From positions 682,001 through 746,000 of the forward strand of contig NZ_FZQR01000001.1 of the NCBI RefSeq assembly GCF_900199455.1: DNA of 64,000 bases, read 5' to 3'. The notes beneath the pieces are model-generated. The model saw only the letters and a program-made list of their open reading frames with translations. It did not search any database and was not told the DNA's origin. Source of the DNA: Mesorhizobium carmichaelinearum. GTDB taxonomy: Bacteria; Pseudomonadota; Alphaproteobacteria; Rhizobiales; Rhizobiaceae. Of the stretch, positions 35,891 to 45,537 are shown piece by piece (the first letter of the stretch is position 1; every line of letters starts with the position of its first letter). The position numbers and the translations under genes are program-made.

Positions 35891-36988
35891 ATGGGCGCCT
35901 ATATACTGCGACGCATCCTTCTGATGATCCCGACGCTGTTCGGCATCATGGCGATCTCCTTTGCCGTGATCCAGTTCGCGCCCGGCGGTCCGGTCGAGCA
36001 GGTGATTGCCAGCCTGACCAACCAGGGTGGCAGCGATCGCCTCGGCGGCGGTGGTGGCGACGCCGGCACCAGTGGCAATTTCGATGTGGCCGGCGATATC
36101 AGCTCGAAATACCGCGGTGCCCAGGGTCTTGACCCCGAGTTCATTAAGAAGCTGGAAAAGCAGTTCGGCTTCGACAAACCGCCGCTCGAACGCTTCGGCA
36201 TGATGCTGTGGAACTATATCCGGTTCGATTTCGGCGACAGCTATTTCCGCGACATATCGGTGCTCGACCTGATCCTCGAAAAGATGCCGGTGTCGATCTC
36301 GCTCGGCATCTGGATCACCATCCTGTCCTACCTGATCTCGATCCCGCTCGGCATCCGCAAGGCGGTCAAGGATGGCTCGGCATTCGACATGTGGACCAGC
36401 GGCGTCGTCATCATCGGCTATGCCATCCCGGGCTTCCTGTTCGGCATCCTGCTGATGGTGCTGTTTGCCGGTGGCTCGTTCTGGGACTGGTTCCCGTTGC
36501 GCGGCATCGTTTCGGACAATTGGGACCAGTTGTCCTGGCCGGACAGGATCGTCGACTATATCTGGCACATGACCTTGCCGCTGACCGCGCTGGTGCTGTC
36601 GGCCTTCGCCACGACGACGCTGCTCACCAAGAATTCCTTCCTCGAGGAAATCCGCAAGCAGTATGTGGTGACGGCGCGCGCCAAGGGCCTGTCGGAGCGC
36701 AAGGTGCTCTACGGCCATGTCTTCCGCAACGCCATGCTGATCGTCATCGCCGGCTTTCCTGGCGCCTTCATCTCGGCCTTCTTCACCGGCTCGCTGCTGA
36801 TCGAGAACATCTTTTCGCTCGACGGTCTTGGCCTGCTCGGCTTCAAGTCGGTGTTGGCGCGCGATTATCCGGTCGTGTTCGCCAATCTCTATATCTTCTC
36901 GCTGCTTGGGCTGTTCGTCGGATTGCTGTCCGACCTGATGTACACCTGGGTCGATCCGCGTATCGATTTCGAGCGGAGAGACGTCTGA
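35891..36988 (+). CDS. yejB: microcin C/peptide ABC transporter permease YejB
   Basis: 365-residue permease with the YejB N-terminus ([19 protein letters not shown]), a Gly/Asp-rich periplasmic loop at about 48-75 and the coupling motif [24 protein letters not shown]. It overlaps yejE by one base (TGATG). Confidence 0.95.
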   Translation: MGAYILRRILLMIPTLFGIMAISFAVIQFAPGGPVEQVIASLTNQGGSDRLGGGGGDAGTSGNFDVAGDISSKYRGAQGLDPEFIKKLEKQFGFDKPPLERFGMMLWNYIRFDFGDSYFRDISVLDLILEKMPVSISLGIWITILSYLISIPLGIRKAVKDGSAFDMWTSGVVIIGYAIPGFLFGILLMVLFAGGSFWDWFPLRGIVSDNWDQLSWPDRIVDYIWHMTLPLTALVLSAFATTTLLTKNSFLEEIRKQYVVTARAKGLSERKVLYGHVFRNAMLIVIAGFPGAFISAFFTGSLLIENIFSLDGLGLLGFKSVLARDYPVVFANLYIFSLLGLFVGLLSDLMYTWVDPRIDFERRDV

Positions 36989-38127
36989 TGTCCGAAGCCG
37001 TTGTCGAGAACACGCCGCGACGCGCCAGACGGCCCTGGCTATCGCCGCTGAACCGCCGGCGCTGGCAGAATTTCAAGGCCAACCGGCGCGGCTACTGGTC
37101 GCTGTGGATCTTCCTTGTCCTGTTCGGTCTGTCGCTGTTTTCCGAATGGATCGCCAACGACAAGCCGATCCTCGTCTCCTACAAGGGCGAGATCCTGTTT
37201 CCGGTGCTGGTCGCCTACCCCGAGGAGAAGTTCGGCGGCTTCTATGCCGTCACCGATTATCGCGATCCGGTCATCCGGGACGAGATCGACGCCAATGGCT
37301 GGATGATCTGGCCGCCGATCCGCTACTCCTATCGCACCGTCAACAATGCGATCCCCGATGCCGCTCCTGCAAAGCCGTCGTGGCAATATGATGCAGACCA
37401 GCGCTGCAGCCAGTATCCGCAGAAGGCCGCCGATCCCGACTGCATTGTCGGCAACTGGAACTGGCTGGGAACCGACGACCAGGCGCGCGACGTGCTGGCG
37501 CGGCTTATCTATGGTTTCAGGATCTCGGTGCTGTTCGGCCTGATCCTGACTGCCGGCTCGTCGCTGATCGGCGTCGCCGCGGGCGCCATGCAGGGCTATT
37601 TCGGCGGCTGGACCGATCTTCTGTTTCAGCGCGTCATCGAGATCTGGTCCGCGATCCCGGTGCTCTATCTGCTGCTCATCGTCTCCGCCATCCTGCCACC
37701 CGGCTTCTTCATCCTGCTTGGCCTGATGCTGATCTTCTCTTGGGTGGCGCTGGTCGGGGTGGTGCGGGCCGAGTTCCTGCGCGCCCGCAACTTCGAATAC
37801 GTCAACGCGGCGCGCGCGCTCGGCGTGCCCAACCGCACGATCATGTTCCGGCATCTGTTGCCCAACGCCATGGTGGCGACGCTGACCTTCCTGCCGTTCC
37901 TGACCAGTGGTTCGATCTCGACGCTGACCTCGCTCGACTATCTCGGCTTCGGCCTGCCTCCGGGCTCGCCGTCGCTGGGCGAACTCATGAAGCAGGCGCA
38001 AAGCAACCTGAACGCGCCATGGCTCGGCATTTCCGGCTTCATCGTCGTCTCGCTGATGCTGTCGCTACTGGTGTTCATCGGCGAGGCCGCACGCGACGCC
38101 TTCGATCCGCGCAAGGCATTCAGATGA
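36988..38127 (+). CDS. yejE: microcin C/peptide ABC transporter permease YejE
   Basis: 379-residue permease. The long periplasmic segment after TM1 (LVSYKGEILFPVLVAYPEEK onwards) and a conserved WPPIRYSYRTVN block are YejE hallmarks. The coupling motif is EFLRARNFEYVNAARALGVP. Start at the ATG overlapping the yejB stop; it overlaps yejF by 4 nt (ATGA). Confidence 0.95.
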   Translation: MSEAVVENTPRRARRPWLSPLNRRRWQNFKANRRGYWSLWIFLVLFGLSLFSEWIANDKPILVSYKGEILFPVLVAYPEEKFGGFYAVTDYRDPVIRDEIDANGWMIWPPIRYSYRTVNNAIPDAAPAKPSWQYDADQRCSQYPQKAADPDCIVGNWNWLGTDDQARDVLARLIYGFRISVLFGLILTAGSSLIGVAAGAMQGYFGGWTDLLFQRVIEIWSAIPVLYLLLIVSAILPPGFFILLGLMLIFSWVALVGVVRAEFLRARNFEYVNAARALGVPNRTIMFRHLLPNAMVATLTFLPFLTSGSISTLTSLDYLGFGLPPGSPSLGELMKQAQSNLNAPWLGISGFIVVSLMLSLLVFIGEAARDAFDPRKAFR

Positions 38128-39752
38128 GCGAAATTCTGCTCTCTGTCAGCGATCTTAGTGTCGCCTTCACGCAAGGCGGCAACCAGTCGATAGCTGTCGA
38201 CCACATTTCCTTCGACCTCGCCAAGGGCGAGACCGTGGCACTGGTCGGCGAGTCCGGCTCCGGCAAATCGGTGTCGGCCTTGTCAGTGCTGAAGCTCCTG
38301 CCCTATCCGACGGCCAGCCACCCTTCGGGAAAGATCCTGTTCCAGGGCGCCGACCTGCTGGCCATGAACGAGAAACAGTTGCGGCAGGTGCGCGGCAACA
38401 AGATCACCATGATCTTCCAGGAGCCGATGACCTCGCTCAATCCGCTGCACACGATCGAGCAGCAGATCGTCGAGATCCTGAAGTTGCATCAGGGCATGGC
38501 CGACCGTCCGGCCAAGGCGCGCACGCTGGCGCTGCTCAGCGAGGTCGGCATCCGCGACCCGCAAAAGCGGCTCGATGCTTACCCGCACCAACTGTCCGGT
38601 GGCCAGCGGCAGCGCGTCATGATCGCCATGGCGCTGGCCAACGAGCCGGAACTGCTGATCGCCGATGAGCCGACGACGGCACTCGACGTCACCGTGCAGG
38701 CGCAGATCCTTGAACTGCTGGCGGGCCTCAAAAGCCGCAAGGGCATGTCGATGCTGTTCATCACCCATGATCTCGGCATCGTCAGGAAGATCGCCGACCG
38801 GGTCTGCGTGATGACCAAGGGCAAGATCGTCGAGACCGGGCCGACGAAGGACATCTTCGCCAACCCGCAGCACGCCTATACCAAGCATTTGCTGGCCGCC
38901 GAGCCGAAGGGCAAGCCGCCAGCCGCCAATGCCGATGCTAAGCCGGTGATGACCGGCAAGGACATAAAAGTCTGGTTTCCGATCAAGCAGGGCTTCTTCC
39001 GACGCACCGTCGACCATGTGAAGGCGGTCGACGGCATCGATGTCACCGTGCGCGCCGGCCAGACGCTGGGCGTGGTCGGCGAGTCCGGTTCGGGCAAGAC
39101 GACGCTCGGCCTGGCACTGGCGCGCATGATCTCGTCGACCGGGACCATCCAGTTCAACGGCCGCGACATCAACCAGCTCACCTTCAACGCCATGCGGCCG
39201 CTCAGGCGCGAATTGCAGATCGTCTTCCAGGACCCGTTCGGCTCGCTCAGCCCGCGCATGTCGATTGCCGAGATCATCGAGGAAGGGCTCAGGATTCACG
39301 AGCCGAAGCTGTCGCCCAATGAACGCGACGACAAGGTGGCCGCCGTGCTGAAGGAGGTCGGCCTCGATCCGGCGACCCGCAACCGCTATCCGCACGAGTT
39401 TTCCGGCGGCCAGCGCCAGCGTGTCGCCATCGCGCGCGCCATGGTGCTCAACCCGCGCTTCGTCATGCTGGACGAGCCGACATCGGCGCTCGACATGAGC
39501 GTGCAGGCGCAGGTCGTCGACCTCCTGCGCAACCTGCAGGCCAAGCACGACCTCGCCTATCTCTTCATCAGCCATGACCTCAAGGTCATCCGGGCGCTTG
39601 CCAATGACGTCATCGTCATGCGCAATGGCCAGATCGTCGAAGCCGGTCCTTCCCAGCAGATTTTTGAAAATCCGCAAACCGACTATACTCGGGCACTGAT
39701 CTCGGCCGCCTTCAAGATAGAGACGGCGCCGGTCGGCATCGTCAGCGAGTAA
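38124..39752 (+). CDS. yejF: peptide ABC transporter ATP-binding protein YejF, dual domain
   Basis: 542 residues with two fused ATPase domains. Each has Walker A (GESGSGKSV near 38, GESGSGKTT near 320), a signature ([16 protein letters not shown]) and Walker B ([24 protein letters not shown]). It powers the YejABE importer. The start is set by the ATGA overlap with yejE; the longer open frame upstream lies inside yejE. Confidence 0.95.
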   Translation: MSEILLSVSDLSVAFTQGGNQSIAVDHISFDLAKGETVALVGESGSGKSVSALSVLKLLPYPTASHPSGKILFQGADLLAMNEKQLRQVRGNKITMIFQEPMTSLNPLHTIEQQIVEILKLHQGMADRPAKARTLALLSEVGIRDPQKRLDAYPHQLSGGQRQRVMIAMALANEPELLIADEPTTALDVTVQAQILELLAGLKSRKGMSMLFITHDLGIVRKIADRVCVMTKGKIVETGPTKDIFANPQHAYTKHLLAAEPKGKPPAANADAKPVMTGKDIKVWFPIKQGFFRRTVDHVKAVDGIDVTVRAGQTLGVVGESGSGKTTLGLALARMISSTGTIQFNGRDINQLTFNAMRPLRRELQIVFQDPFGSLSPRMSIAEIIEEGLRIHEPKLSPNERDDKVAAVLKEVGLDPATRNRYPHEFSGGQRQRVAIARAMVLNPRFVMLDEPTSALDMSVQAQVVDLLRNLQAKHDLAYLFISHDLKVIRALANDVIVMRNGQIVEAGPSQQIFENPQTDYTRALISAAFKIETAPVGIVSE

Positions 39753-39781
39753 TTTGCGTAAAGAAGGACTAGAATACCGCG

Positions 39782-40723
39782 ATGGAAAAAGGCCGCATCC
39801 TGCTTGCCGTCACCGGCTTTCATCCGCAGCGCTGGCGCGATCTGTTGTCGGCCGAGCGCGAGGTGGTGCTGGAGCCGGACGGCGCCAAGGATCCGTCGAT
39901 CACCTATGCGGTGGTGTGGAAGCAGAAGCCGAACCTGTTGTCGTCGCTGCCCAATCTGCGCGCCATCTTCTCAATCGGCGCCGGCGTCGACCATATCTTC
40001 GCCGATCCCGGCCTGCCTGACGTGCCGATCGTCAAGGTCGTCGCCGACAATCTCACCCAATACATGACCGAATATGTCGTCTGGCGGGTGCTCGATCATC
40101 ATCGCCAGGGCCTGCTCTACCGGCAGCAGCAGCAAAAGAAGATCTGGCACGAGCCGCAACAGAGGCCGGCCGGCGACATTTCCGTCGGCATTATGGGGCT
40201 CGGCAATCTCGGCCGCGCCGCGGCCTCGGTGCTGCTGTCGCTCGGCTTCGCGGTCAATGGCTGGTCGCGCAACGACCGGCCGATGCAAGGGGTCGCGACC
40301 TATTCCGGCGAAGCCGGTTTGATCCCCTTCCTCAAGGCCACCGATATCCTCGTGGTGCTTTTGCCGCTGACGCCGGACACGCAAGGCATCATCAATTACG
40401 GCGTGCTGAAGGAATTGCGCAAGCGCAACGGCCTCGGCGGCTCGGTGCTGATCAATGCCGGACGCGGCCGCCTGCAGAAGGACGCCGACATCGTGCGGGC
40501 GCTGGATGACGGTACGCTGAAGGAGGCGAGCCTCGACGTATTCGAGGTCGAACCGCTGCCCAAGACCAGTCCGTTGTGGAACCATCCAAAGGTGTTCGTG
40601 ACGCCGCACGCCGCGGCGACCTCCGATCCCATGCATCTGGCGCCGATCATGCTGCGCCAGATGGACGCCTTCGAGCGCGGCGAAAAGCTCGACAATCTGG
40701 TGGATCGCAAGGCGGGATATTAG
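39782..40723 (+). CDS. ghrA: glyoxylate/hydroxypyruvate reductase A-type dehydrogenase
   Basis: 313-residue D-2-hydroxyacid dehydrogenase. NAD(P)-binding GLGNLGRAAA is at about 140-149, the substrate Arg lies in INAGRGRLQ, and the C-terminal Glu and His are in FEVEPLP and TPHAAATSDP. Close to GhrA, which reduces glyoxylate and hydroxypyruvate. It follows yejF by 29 nt with AAGAAGGA ahead of the ATG, so it may ride on the yej transcript. Its TAG stop coincides with the first bases of a dispersed repeat. Confidence 0.9.
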   Translation: MEKGRILLAVTGFHPQRWRDLLSAEREVVLEPDGAKDPSITYAVVWKQKPNLLSSLPNLRAIFSIGAGVDHIFADPGLPDVPIVKVVADNLTQYMTEYVVWRVLDHHRQGLLYRQQQQKKIWHEPQQRPAGDISVGIMGLGNLGRAAASVLLSLGFAVNGWSRNDRPMQGVATYSGEAGLIPFLKATDILVVLLPLTPDTQGIINYGVLKELRKRNGLGGSVLINAGRGRLQKDADIVRALDDGTLKEASLDVFEVEPLPKTSPLWNHPKVFVTPHAAATSDPMHLAPIMLRQMDAFERGEKLDNLVDRKAGY

Positions 40724-40780
40724 AGCAATTCCAGGAAAAGTGTGAGGCGGTTTTCCGTCCGGAATTGCGTCAAAACAAAT
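40721..40780. repeat. dispersed palindromic repeat, copy 1
   Basis: Begins TAGAGCAATTCCAGGAAAAG and ends GGAATTGCGTCAAAACAAA. Inner complementarity GCAATTCC / GGAATTGC and GGAAAA / TTTTCC forms a hairpin. Nearly identical to 54462-54521. The first three bases are the ghrA stop codon. Confidence 0.88.
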
Positions 40781-40798
40781 AGACTCTTGCCAGGATTC

Positions 40799-41326
40799 TT
40801 ACCTGGCCAAATCCCACTGCCTGAAGCATTGCTTGATTGCGCTCACGGAGGAGAGCTGCAGCTTTGGCAGGTCGAGTTCTTCGAACATCGCCTGGTATCT
40901 CTGGCGGTTTTTCGGCGTGGTCACGGCAATATGGCGGATCATGTCCCATTTGACGCTGTCGCGCCCACCCTCCAAGGCACCGCGCCTGTTCGTCTCAAAC
41001 CAGCTTCGCCTGAAATAGCGCAACAGACTTGCCGGCGTGGAGATATCCAGCAGGATCAATCCCGTCGCCCGCCGGAACCGTTGCGGCATGCAGATCGAGT
41101 AATTCCCGTCCATCACCCAACGCTCGCCGGCGATTGCGGCGTCGTGCAAGGCGGTGAATTCGCCCTTTGGACGCGGTTCCCAGTCGGTGTTGGGCAGATG
41201 ATGAAGCAGATCGAGGTGAACGGGCTCCAGGCCACGCTTGCGCGCAATCGCGTCGGCCAGGGTCGACTTGCCGCTGTTGGACGGCCCCAGAATGCAGATG
41301 CGGTCGCCAAGATCCGAGAGTTTCAT
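40799..41326 (-). CDS. P-loop NTPase, adenylate-kinase/FlaR-like
   Basis: 175 residues. Walker A is GPSNSGKST (14-22) followed by LADAIARKRGLEPVHLDLL, as in small ATPases annotated as topology modulation (FlaR-like) or adenylate-kinase-like proteins. RWVMDGNYS and RYFRRSWFETNRRG fit the lid and base-binding regions. Likely a small-molecule or nucleotide kinase; substrate unknown. Monocistronic by appearance. Confidence 0.85.
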   Translation of the reverse strand: MKLSDLGDRICILGPSNSGKSTLADAIARKRGLEPVHLDLLHHLPNTDWEPRPKGEFTALHDAAIAGERWVMDGNYSICMPQRFRRATGLILLDISTPASLLRYFRRSWFETNRRGALEGGRDSVKWDMIRHIAVTTPKNRQRYQAMFEELDLPKLQLSSVSAIKQCFRQWDLAR

Positions 41327-41351
41327 CGGATAGTGCCCTCGCCAGGTATCC

Positions 41352-41714
41352 TTAACTCGGCAGAGCGAGCTTCTTCTTCTGACTGTCCGGCTTGCCGCAG
41401 TCGCGGCGCTCGATCGACCGGTTCATGGCATCGATCTCGCCTGCCGCCTTGTCGCTGTCGCGCTGGGCTTTGGAGCGCATGTCGGGCGTGAACGGGCCGA
41501 AACCCATCGCGGGATTGGAGAAGGTCGGCTTCGTGGCCACCGGAAGGTTGTTCTGCTGCGCCAGGCCATCGCGCTGCGCCAGCAACTGATCGCATGGCAC
41601 GGTGTCATACTGCAGGGAGGACTCGATGTTGGCGTCCTGCCGCTCGGACATCGAATTGCCGACGCAGCCGGCTGTTGCCAGGCAAGATGCCAAGATCATC
41701 ATGTTCCAGCGCAT
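41352..41714 (-). CDS. small lipoprotein of unknown function
   Basis: 120 residues. Signal and lipobox ATAGC (Cys17) predict a lipoprotein. The rest is polar with no recognised domain; three further Cys may form a disulphide. AGGAGG 6 nt before the ATG at 41714 is an excellent ribosome-binding site and decides the start. It lies 25 nt upstream of the P-loop NTPase gene on the same strand. Confidence 0.8.
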   Translation of the reverse strand: MRWNMMILASCLATAGCVGNSMSERQDANIESSLQYDTVPCDQLLAQRDGLAQQNNLPVATKPTFSNPAMGFGPFTPDMRSKAQRDSDKAAGEIDAMNRSIERRDCGKPDSQKKKLALPS

Positions 41715-41839
41715 CCGGTATCCTCCTGATATCCCGCCCTGATGCGACCAGATCGCAAATATCAGTCGCGCACGCAAATTGGACTTTTTCGCAGCAGCAC
41801 TGAGCCGTGGCGGCACCACCGCACGATGATCCTGCAACT

Positions 41840-42757
41840 TCAAGCGGCGTGAGCCTTCCCAGCCACAACAGCCAGCCCTTTGACGGGCTCGCGGCGATCC
41901 TGCCGGATGACCGTTGGCTCCAGCGCCAGGATCGACAGCCCGTTGGCCTCGAGCACGCGCCTGACATAGCCATCCGAATGGGCGTAGCGCCGCGAGGGCT
42001 GCAGCGCGAAATCGCCGTCGCCTGCCAGGCTTTCGACGGAGAAGGCAAAAAGGCCGTCGTCGGCAAGCAGGCCGGCAACAGTGCCCACCAGGCCATCGAG
42101 TGCGCCGATGTAGATCAGGACGTCGGCTGACGTCACCAGATCGGGCTTGTCGCCTGAATGGGAAAAACCCTGCAGATCCGCTTTTGTCAGCGCGTCATAG
42201 ATGCCTTTCGCCCGCGCCTTCTTGAGCATCCTGGCGGAGATGTCGACGCCTTCCAGCCGGTCGACGATCGGCCGCAGCCTTTCGCCCATCAGCCCGGTGC
42301 CGCAGCCCAGATCGAGCGCCAGCCGGAAGCGGCCCGGCTCTGCCTTGCGGATCATGTGCTCGAGGAATTCAGGAAACCGGTAATCGAGCTTGCCGACCAG
42401 CATCTCCTCGAATGTCTCGGCATAGTGGTCGAACAGCGTTTCGACAAAGGCGCTGGGCGGCGCGGTGGCAACCGGACCCTTGCCGATCAGCTGCAATTTG
42501 AGGGCCGCGCCCTGGCGATCGGTCGGGTCCAGTTTCAGTGACATCGCCCAGGCCTGCGCCGCCAGGTCGAGCCTGCCTGATGCCTCCTGCATCTCGCCCA
42601 GGCGAAACCAGCCCATTGCCCATTGCGGCGCCAGCTCCAGCGCGCCGAGCAGCAGCTCTGCCGCGGCCGCGTGATCGCCAGAGGCAAACAGCATCTCGGC
42701 ATAGTCGGCACGTCGGTCGGCGTTCAGATCGCCCGATGAGGTCTGGAGCGGCTTCAT
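41840..42757 (-). CDS. SAM-dependent methyltransferase with N-terminal TPR-like region
   Basis: 305 residues. Residues about 12-85 contain TPR-like helices (YAEMLFASGDHAAAAELLLG, WFRLGEMQEASGRLDLAAQA). A class I methyltransferase domain follows with motif I LALDLGCGTGLMGERL and an acidic DVLIYIGALD motif. The TPR plus DREV/UbiE-like methyltransferase design is common in alphaproteobacteria; the substrate is unknown. The start at MKPLQTS avoids overlap with the divergent exonuclease promoter region. Confidence 0.87.
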   Translation of the reverse strand: MKPLQTSSGDLNADRRADYAEMLFASGDHAAAAELLLGALELAPQWAMGWFRLGEMQEASGRLDLAAQAWAMSLKLDPTDRQGAALKLQLIGKGPVATAPPSAFVETLFDHYAETFEEMLVGKLDYRFPEFLEHMIRKAEPGRFRLALDLGCGTGLMGERLRPIVDRLEGVDISARMLKKARAKGIYDALTKADLQGFSHSGDKPDLVTSADVLIYIGALDGLVGTVAGLLADDGLFAFSVESLAGDGDFALQPSRRYAHSDGYVRRVLEANGLSILALEPTVIRQDRREPVKGLAVVAGKAHAA

Positions 42758-42911
42758 GACGATGGTTCCGCCGGCGGAGGCAGCCGGCCCGCCATCTCTG
42801 TAGAGCAAAGGATGCGGAAGCTGAACCGAATTGAGCGTCCTTTGCCAAGGAGAGTCAGCAGTCTCCGACGACAGGCTTCCCGCAACGGAATTATATCCTA
42901 TCTTGGGGACC

Positions 42912-43919
42912 ATGCGCGCCAGCGACCTGCTTCATCCCCGGCCCGAGGGCCTTTACTGCCCGCCGGGCGACTTCTTCATCGACCCGGTGCGGCCGGTGGG
43001 TCGGGCGCTGATCACGCACGGCCATTCCGACCATGCGCGTTCCGGCCACCGCTCGGTGCTGGCGACGCAGCAGACGCTCGACATTATGGGCCTGCGCTAT
43101 GGCGAGGATTTTGCCGGAACGACCCAAGCCGCACGGCTCGGCGAGACGATCGCCCTCGACGGCGTCAGCGTCAGCTTCCACCCGGCCGGCCATGTGTTGG
43201 GCTCGGCGCAGATCTCGGTCGAGCACCAGGGCATGCGCATCGTCGCCTCCGGCGACTACAAGAGGCGCAAGGATGCGACCTGCGCGCCGTTCGAGCCGAT
43301 CCGCTGCGACGTCTTCATCACCGAGGCGACCTTCGGCCTGCCGGTGTTTCGCCATCCGCCCGACACGGAAGAGATCGCCCGCCTGTTGAAGTCGGCGGCG
43401 CAGTTTCCCCAACGCTCGCATCTGGTCGGCGCCTATGCATTGGGCAAGGCGCAGCGGGTGATGCGGCTGTTGCGCGACGCCGGCTACGACAGGCCGCTCT
43501 ACATCCATGGCGCGCTGGCCAGGCTCAGCGAGTACTATCAGAGCCAGGGCATCGATTTGGGGATTCTCGAGCCGGCAACGGTCGAGGGCGGCAAGGATGA
43601 CTTCACTGGGGCCATCGTCGTCGGCCCGCCATCGGCCTTCGCCGATCGGTGGGCGCGGCGCTTTCCCGATCCGATCTCGTGCTTCGCGTCAGGCTGGATG
43701 CGCATCCGCCAGCGCGCCAAGCAAGGCGGCGTCGAACTGCCGCTGATCATCTCGGACCATGCCGACTGGGACGAACTCACCGCCACCATCAAGGAGACCG
43801 GGGCGGAGGAAATCTGGGTGACGCATGGGCGCGAGGAAGCGCTGGTACGCTGGTGCGAGTTGGAAGGCATTGCGGCGAGGCCACTGCATCTGGTGGGCTA
43901 TGAGGACGAAGGCGATTGA
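42912..43919 (+). CDS. ligase-associated DNA-repair exonuclease (metallo-beta-lactamase fold)
   Basis: 335 residues. The metal motif HGHSDH (His36-His41) starts a metallo-beta-lactamase/beta-CASP-like nuclease; HPAGHVLGSAQI and SGDYKRRKD follow. Such proteins are encoded beside an ATP-dependent ligase in a DNA-damage response cassette. GGGGA lies 6 nt before the ATG. It ends 4 nt before the ligase start, so the two form one unit. Confidence 0.92.
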   Translation: MRASDLLHPRPEGLYCPPGDFFIDPVRPVGRALITHGHSDHARSGHRSVLATQQTLDIMGLRYGEDFAGTTQAARLGETIALDGVSVSFHPAGHVLGSAQISVEHQGMRIVASGDYKRRKDATCAPFEPIRCDVFITEATFGLPVFRHPPDTEEIARLLKSAAQFPQRSHLVGAYALGKAQRVMRLLRDAGYDRPLYIHGALARLSEYYQSQGIDLGILEPATVEGGKDDFTGAIVVGPPSAFADRWARRFPDPISCFASGWMRIRQRAKQGGVELPLIISDHADWDELTATIKETGAEEIWVTHGREEALVRWCELEGIAARPLHLVGYEDEGD

Positions 43920-43923
43920 TGGC

Positions 43924-45525
43924 ATGAACCGCTTCGCCGAACTTCTCGATCGCCTAGTGCTGACGCCGTCGCGCAACGGCAAGCTGACGCTGCTGGTCGA
44001 CTATTTCCGCACCGTCGAGGACCCGGATCGCGGGCTGGCGCTGGCCGCCATCACTGGCGATCTGAGCATCGCGGCGGTCAAGCCGGCGATGCTGCGCATG
44101 CTGGTCACCGAACGCATGGACCCGGTGCTGTTCGGCTATTCCTACGACTATGTCGGCGATCTCGCCGAGACGGTGTCGCTGGTCTGGCCGCAAACGCCGG
44201 GCAAGCTTCCCAATCGCGAACCGACGCTTGGCGAGGTCGTGGCCAAACTGCAAGCGGCAAGCCGCTCCGACGGGCCGAAGGTGCTGGCCAGTCTGCTCGA
44301 CAGCGCCGGCATCTCGGCGCGCTTTGCCATCATCAAGCTGGTCACCGGCGGCCTACGCATCGGCGTGTCGGCGCGGCTGGCCAAACAGGCGCTGGCGGAT
44401 TTCGGCAAGGTCGACGTCGCCGAGATCGAGGAGCTCTGGCACGGGCTGTCGCCGCCCTACACGGCGCTGTTCGCCTGGCTGGAGGGCAAGGCCGATAAAC
44501 CGAAGAACACGGCGATGGCGCTGTTCCGCCCGGTGATGCTGTCGAACCCGGTTGGCGACGGCGACCTCGAAAAGCTCGATCCGGCGGATTATGCGGCCGA
44601 ATGGAAATGGGACGGCATCCGCGTCCAGGCGGTGGCGGAAGGCGGCATCCGCCGGCTCTATTCGCGCACCGGCGACGATGTTTCCGGCGCCTTTCCCGAC
44701 CTTGCCGATGCCATGCATTTTTCCGCGACGCTGGATGGCGAGTTGCTTGTCGGCGACCCGCGAGAGGCGACGGGAACCTTCTCGGACCTGCAGCAGCGGC
44801 TGAACCGCAAGACGGTGACGCCGAAGATGCAGCAGCAATATCCGGCCTTCATGCGCTGCTACGACCTGCTTCAGATCGGCGATGAAGACCTTCGAGCATT
44901 GTCGTTCCGGGAACGGCGTGGCCGCCTCGAAGCCTTCGTGAAAACGCTCGACCCCGGCCGTTTCGACCTGTCGCCCTTCGTCGCCTTCGCGGACTGGCAG
45001 ACGCTGGAAGACCTGCGCCGGGCACCGCCGCATCCGATCATCGAAGGTGTGATGTTGAAGCGCTGGGATTCGCCCTATGTCGCTGGCCGGCCGAAAGGCC
45101 CGTGGTTCAAGTGGAAGCGCGATCCACACACGGTGGACGCGGTGCTGATGTATGCCCAGCGCGGCCATGGCAAACGCTCGAGTTTCTACTCCGACTACAC
45201 GTTCGGCGTCTGGTCCGGGGCCGAGGGCGAGGAGGAACTGGTGCCGGTCGGCAAGGCCTATTTCGGCTTCACCGACGAGGAGCTGAAGCAGATCGACAAA
45301 TATGTCAGGGACAACACGGTCGAGCGTTTCGGGCCGGTGCGTTCGGTGCGGGCGGATCGCGACAATGGCCTGGTGCTGGAAGTCGCCTTCGAGGGACTTA
45401 ACCGCTCGACCCGGCACAAATCCGGCGTCGCCATGCGCTTCCCCCGCATTTCACGGCTGCGCTGGGACAAGCCGGCCAACGAAGCCGACCGCATCGAGAC
45501 GCTGCAGGCGCTGCTGGACCGCTAA
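43924..45525 (+). CDS. ATP-dependent DNA ligase (cisplatin-damage-response type)
   Basis: 533 residues. The adenylated lysine is Lys228 in motif KWDGIR, followed by LDGELLVG (motif III) and KWKRDP (motif V). An N-terminal helical DNA-binding domain and C-terminal OB fold complete it. It belongs to the bacterial ligase family linked with an MBL exonuclease. The start MNRFAELLDRL is the conserved N-terminus; a GTG/ATG slightly upstream would overlap the exonuclease. The usual DEXH helicase and PdeM phosphoesterase partners are not downstream here. Confidence 0.93.
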   Translation: MNRFAELLDRLVLTPSRNGKLTLLVDYFRTVEDPDRGLALAAITGDLSIAAVKPAMLRMLVTERMDPVLFGYSYDYVGDLAETVSLVWPQTPGKLPNREPTLGEVVAKLQAASRSDGPKVLASLLDSAGISARFAIIKLVTGGLRIGVSARLAKQALADFGKVDVAEIEELWHGLSPPYTALFAWLEGKADKPKNTAMALFRPVMLSNPVGDGDLEKLDPADYAAEWKWDGIRVQAVAEGGIRRLYSRTGDDVSGAFPDLADAMHFSATLDGELLVGDPREATGTFSDLQQRLNRKTVTPKMQQQYPAFMRCYDLLQIGDEDLRALSFRERRGRLEAFVKTLDPGRFDLSPFVAFADWQTLEDLRRAPPHPIIEGVMLKRWDSPYVAGRPKGPWFKWKRDPHTVDAVLMYAQRGHGKRSSFYSDYTFGVWSGAEGEEELVPVGKAYFGFTDEELKQIDKYVRDNTVERFGPVRSVRADRDNGLVLEVAFEGLNRSTRHKSGVAMRFPRISRLRWDKPANEADRIETLQALLDR

Positions 45526-45537
45526 GTGCCGCCGACA

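Noticed and set aside
38283..39677. Minus-strand open frame of 464 codons
   Set aside because: Antisense to yejF, whose ATPase motifs are unmistakable.
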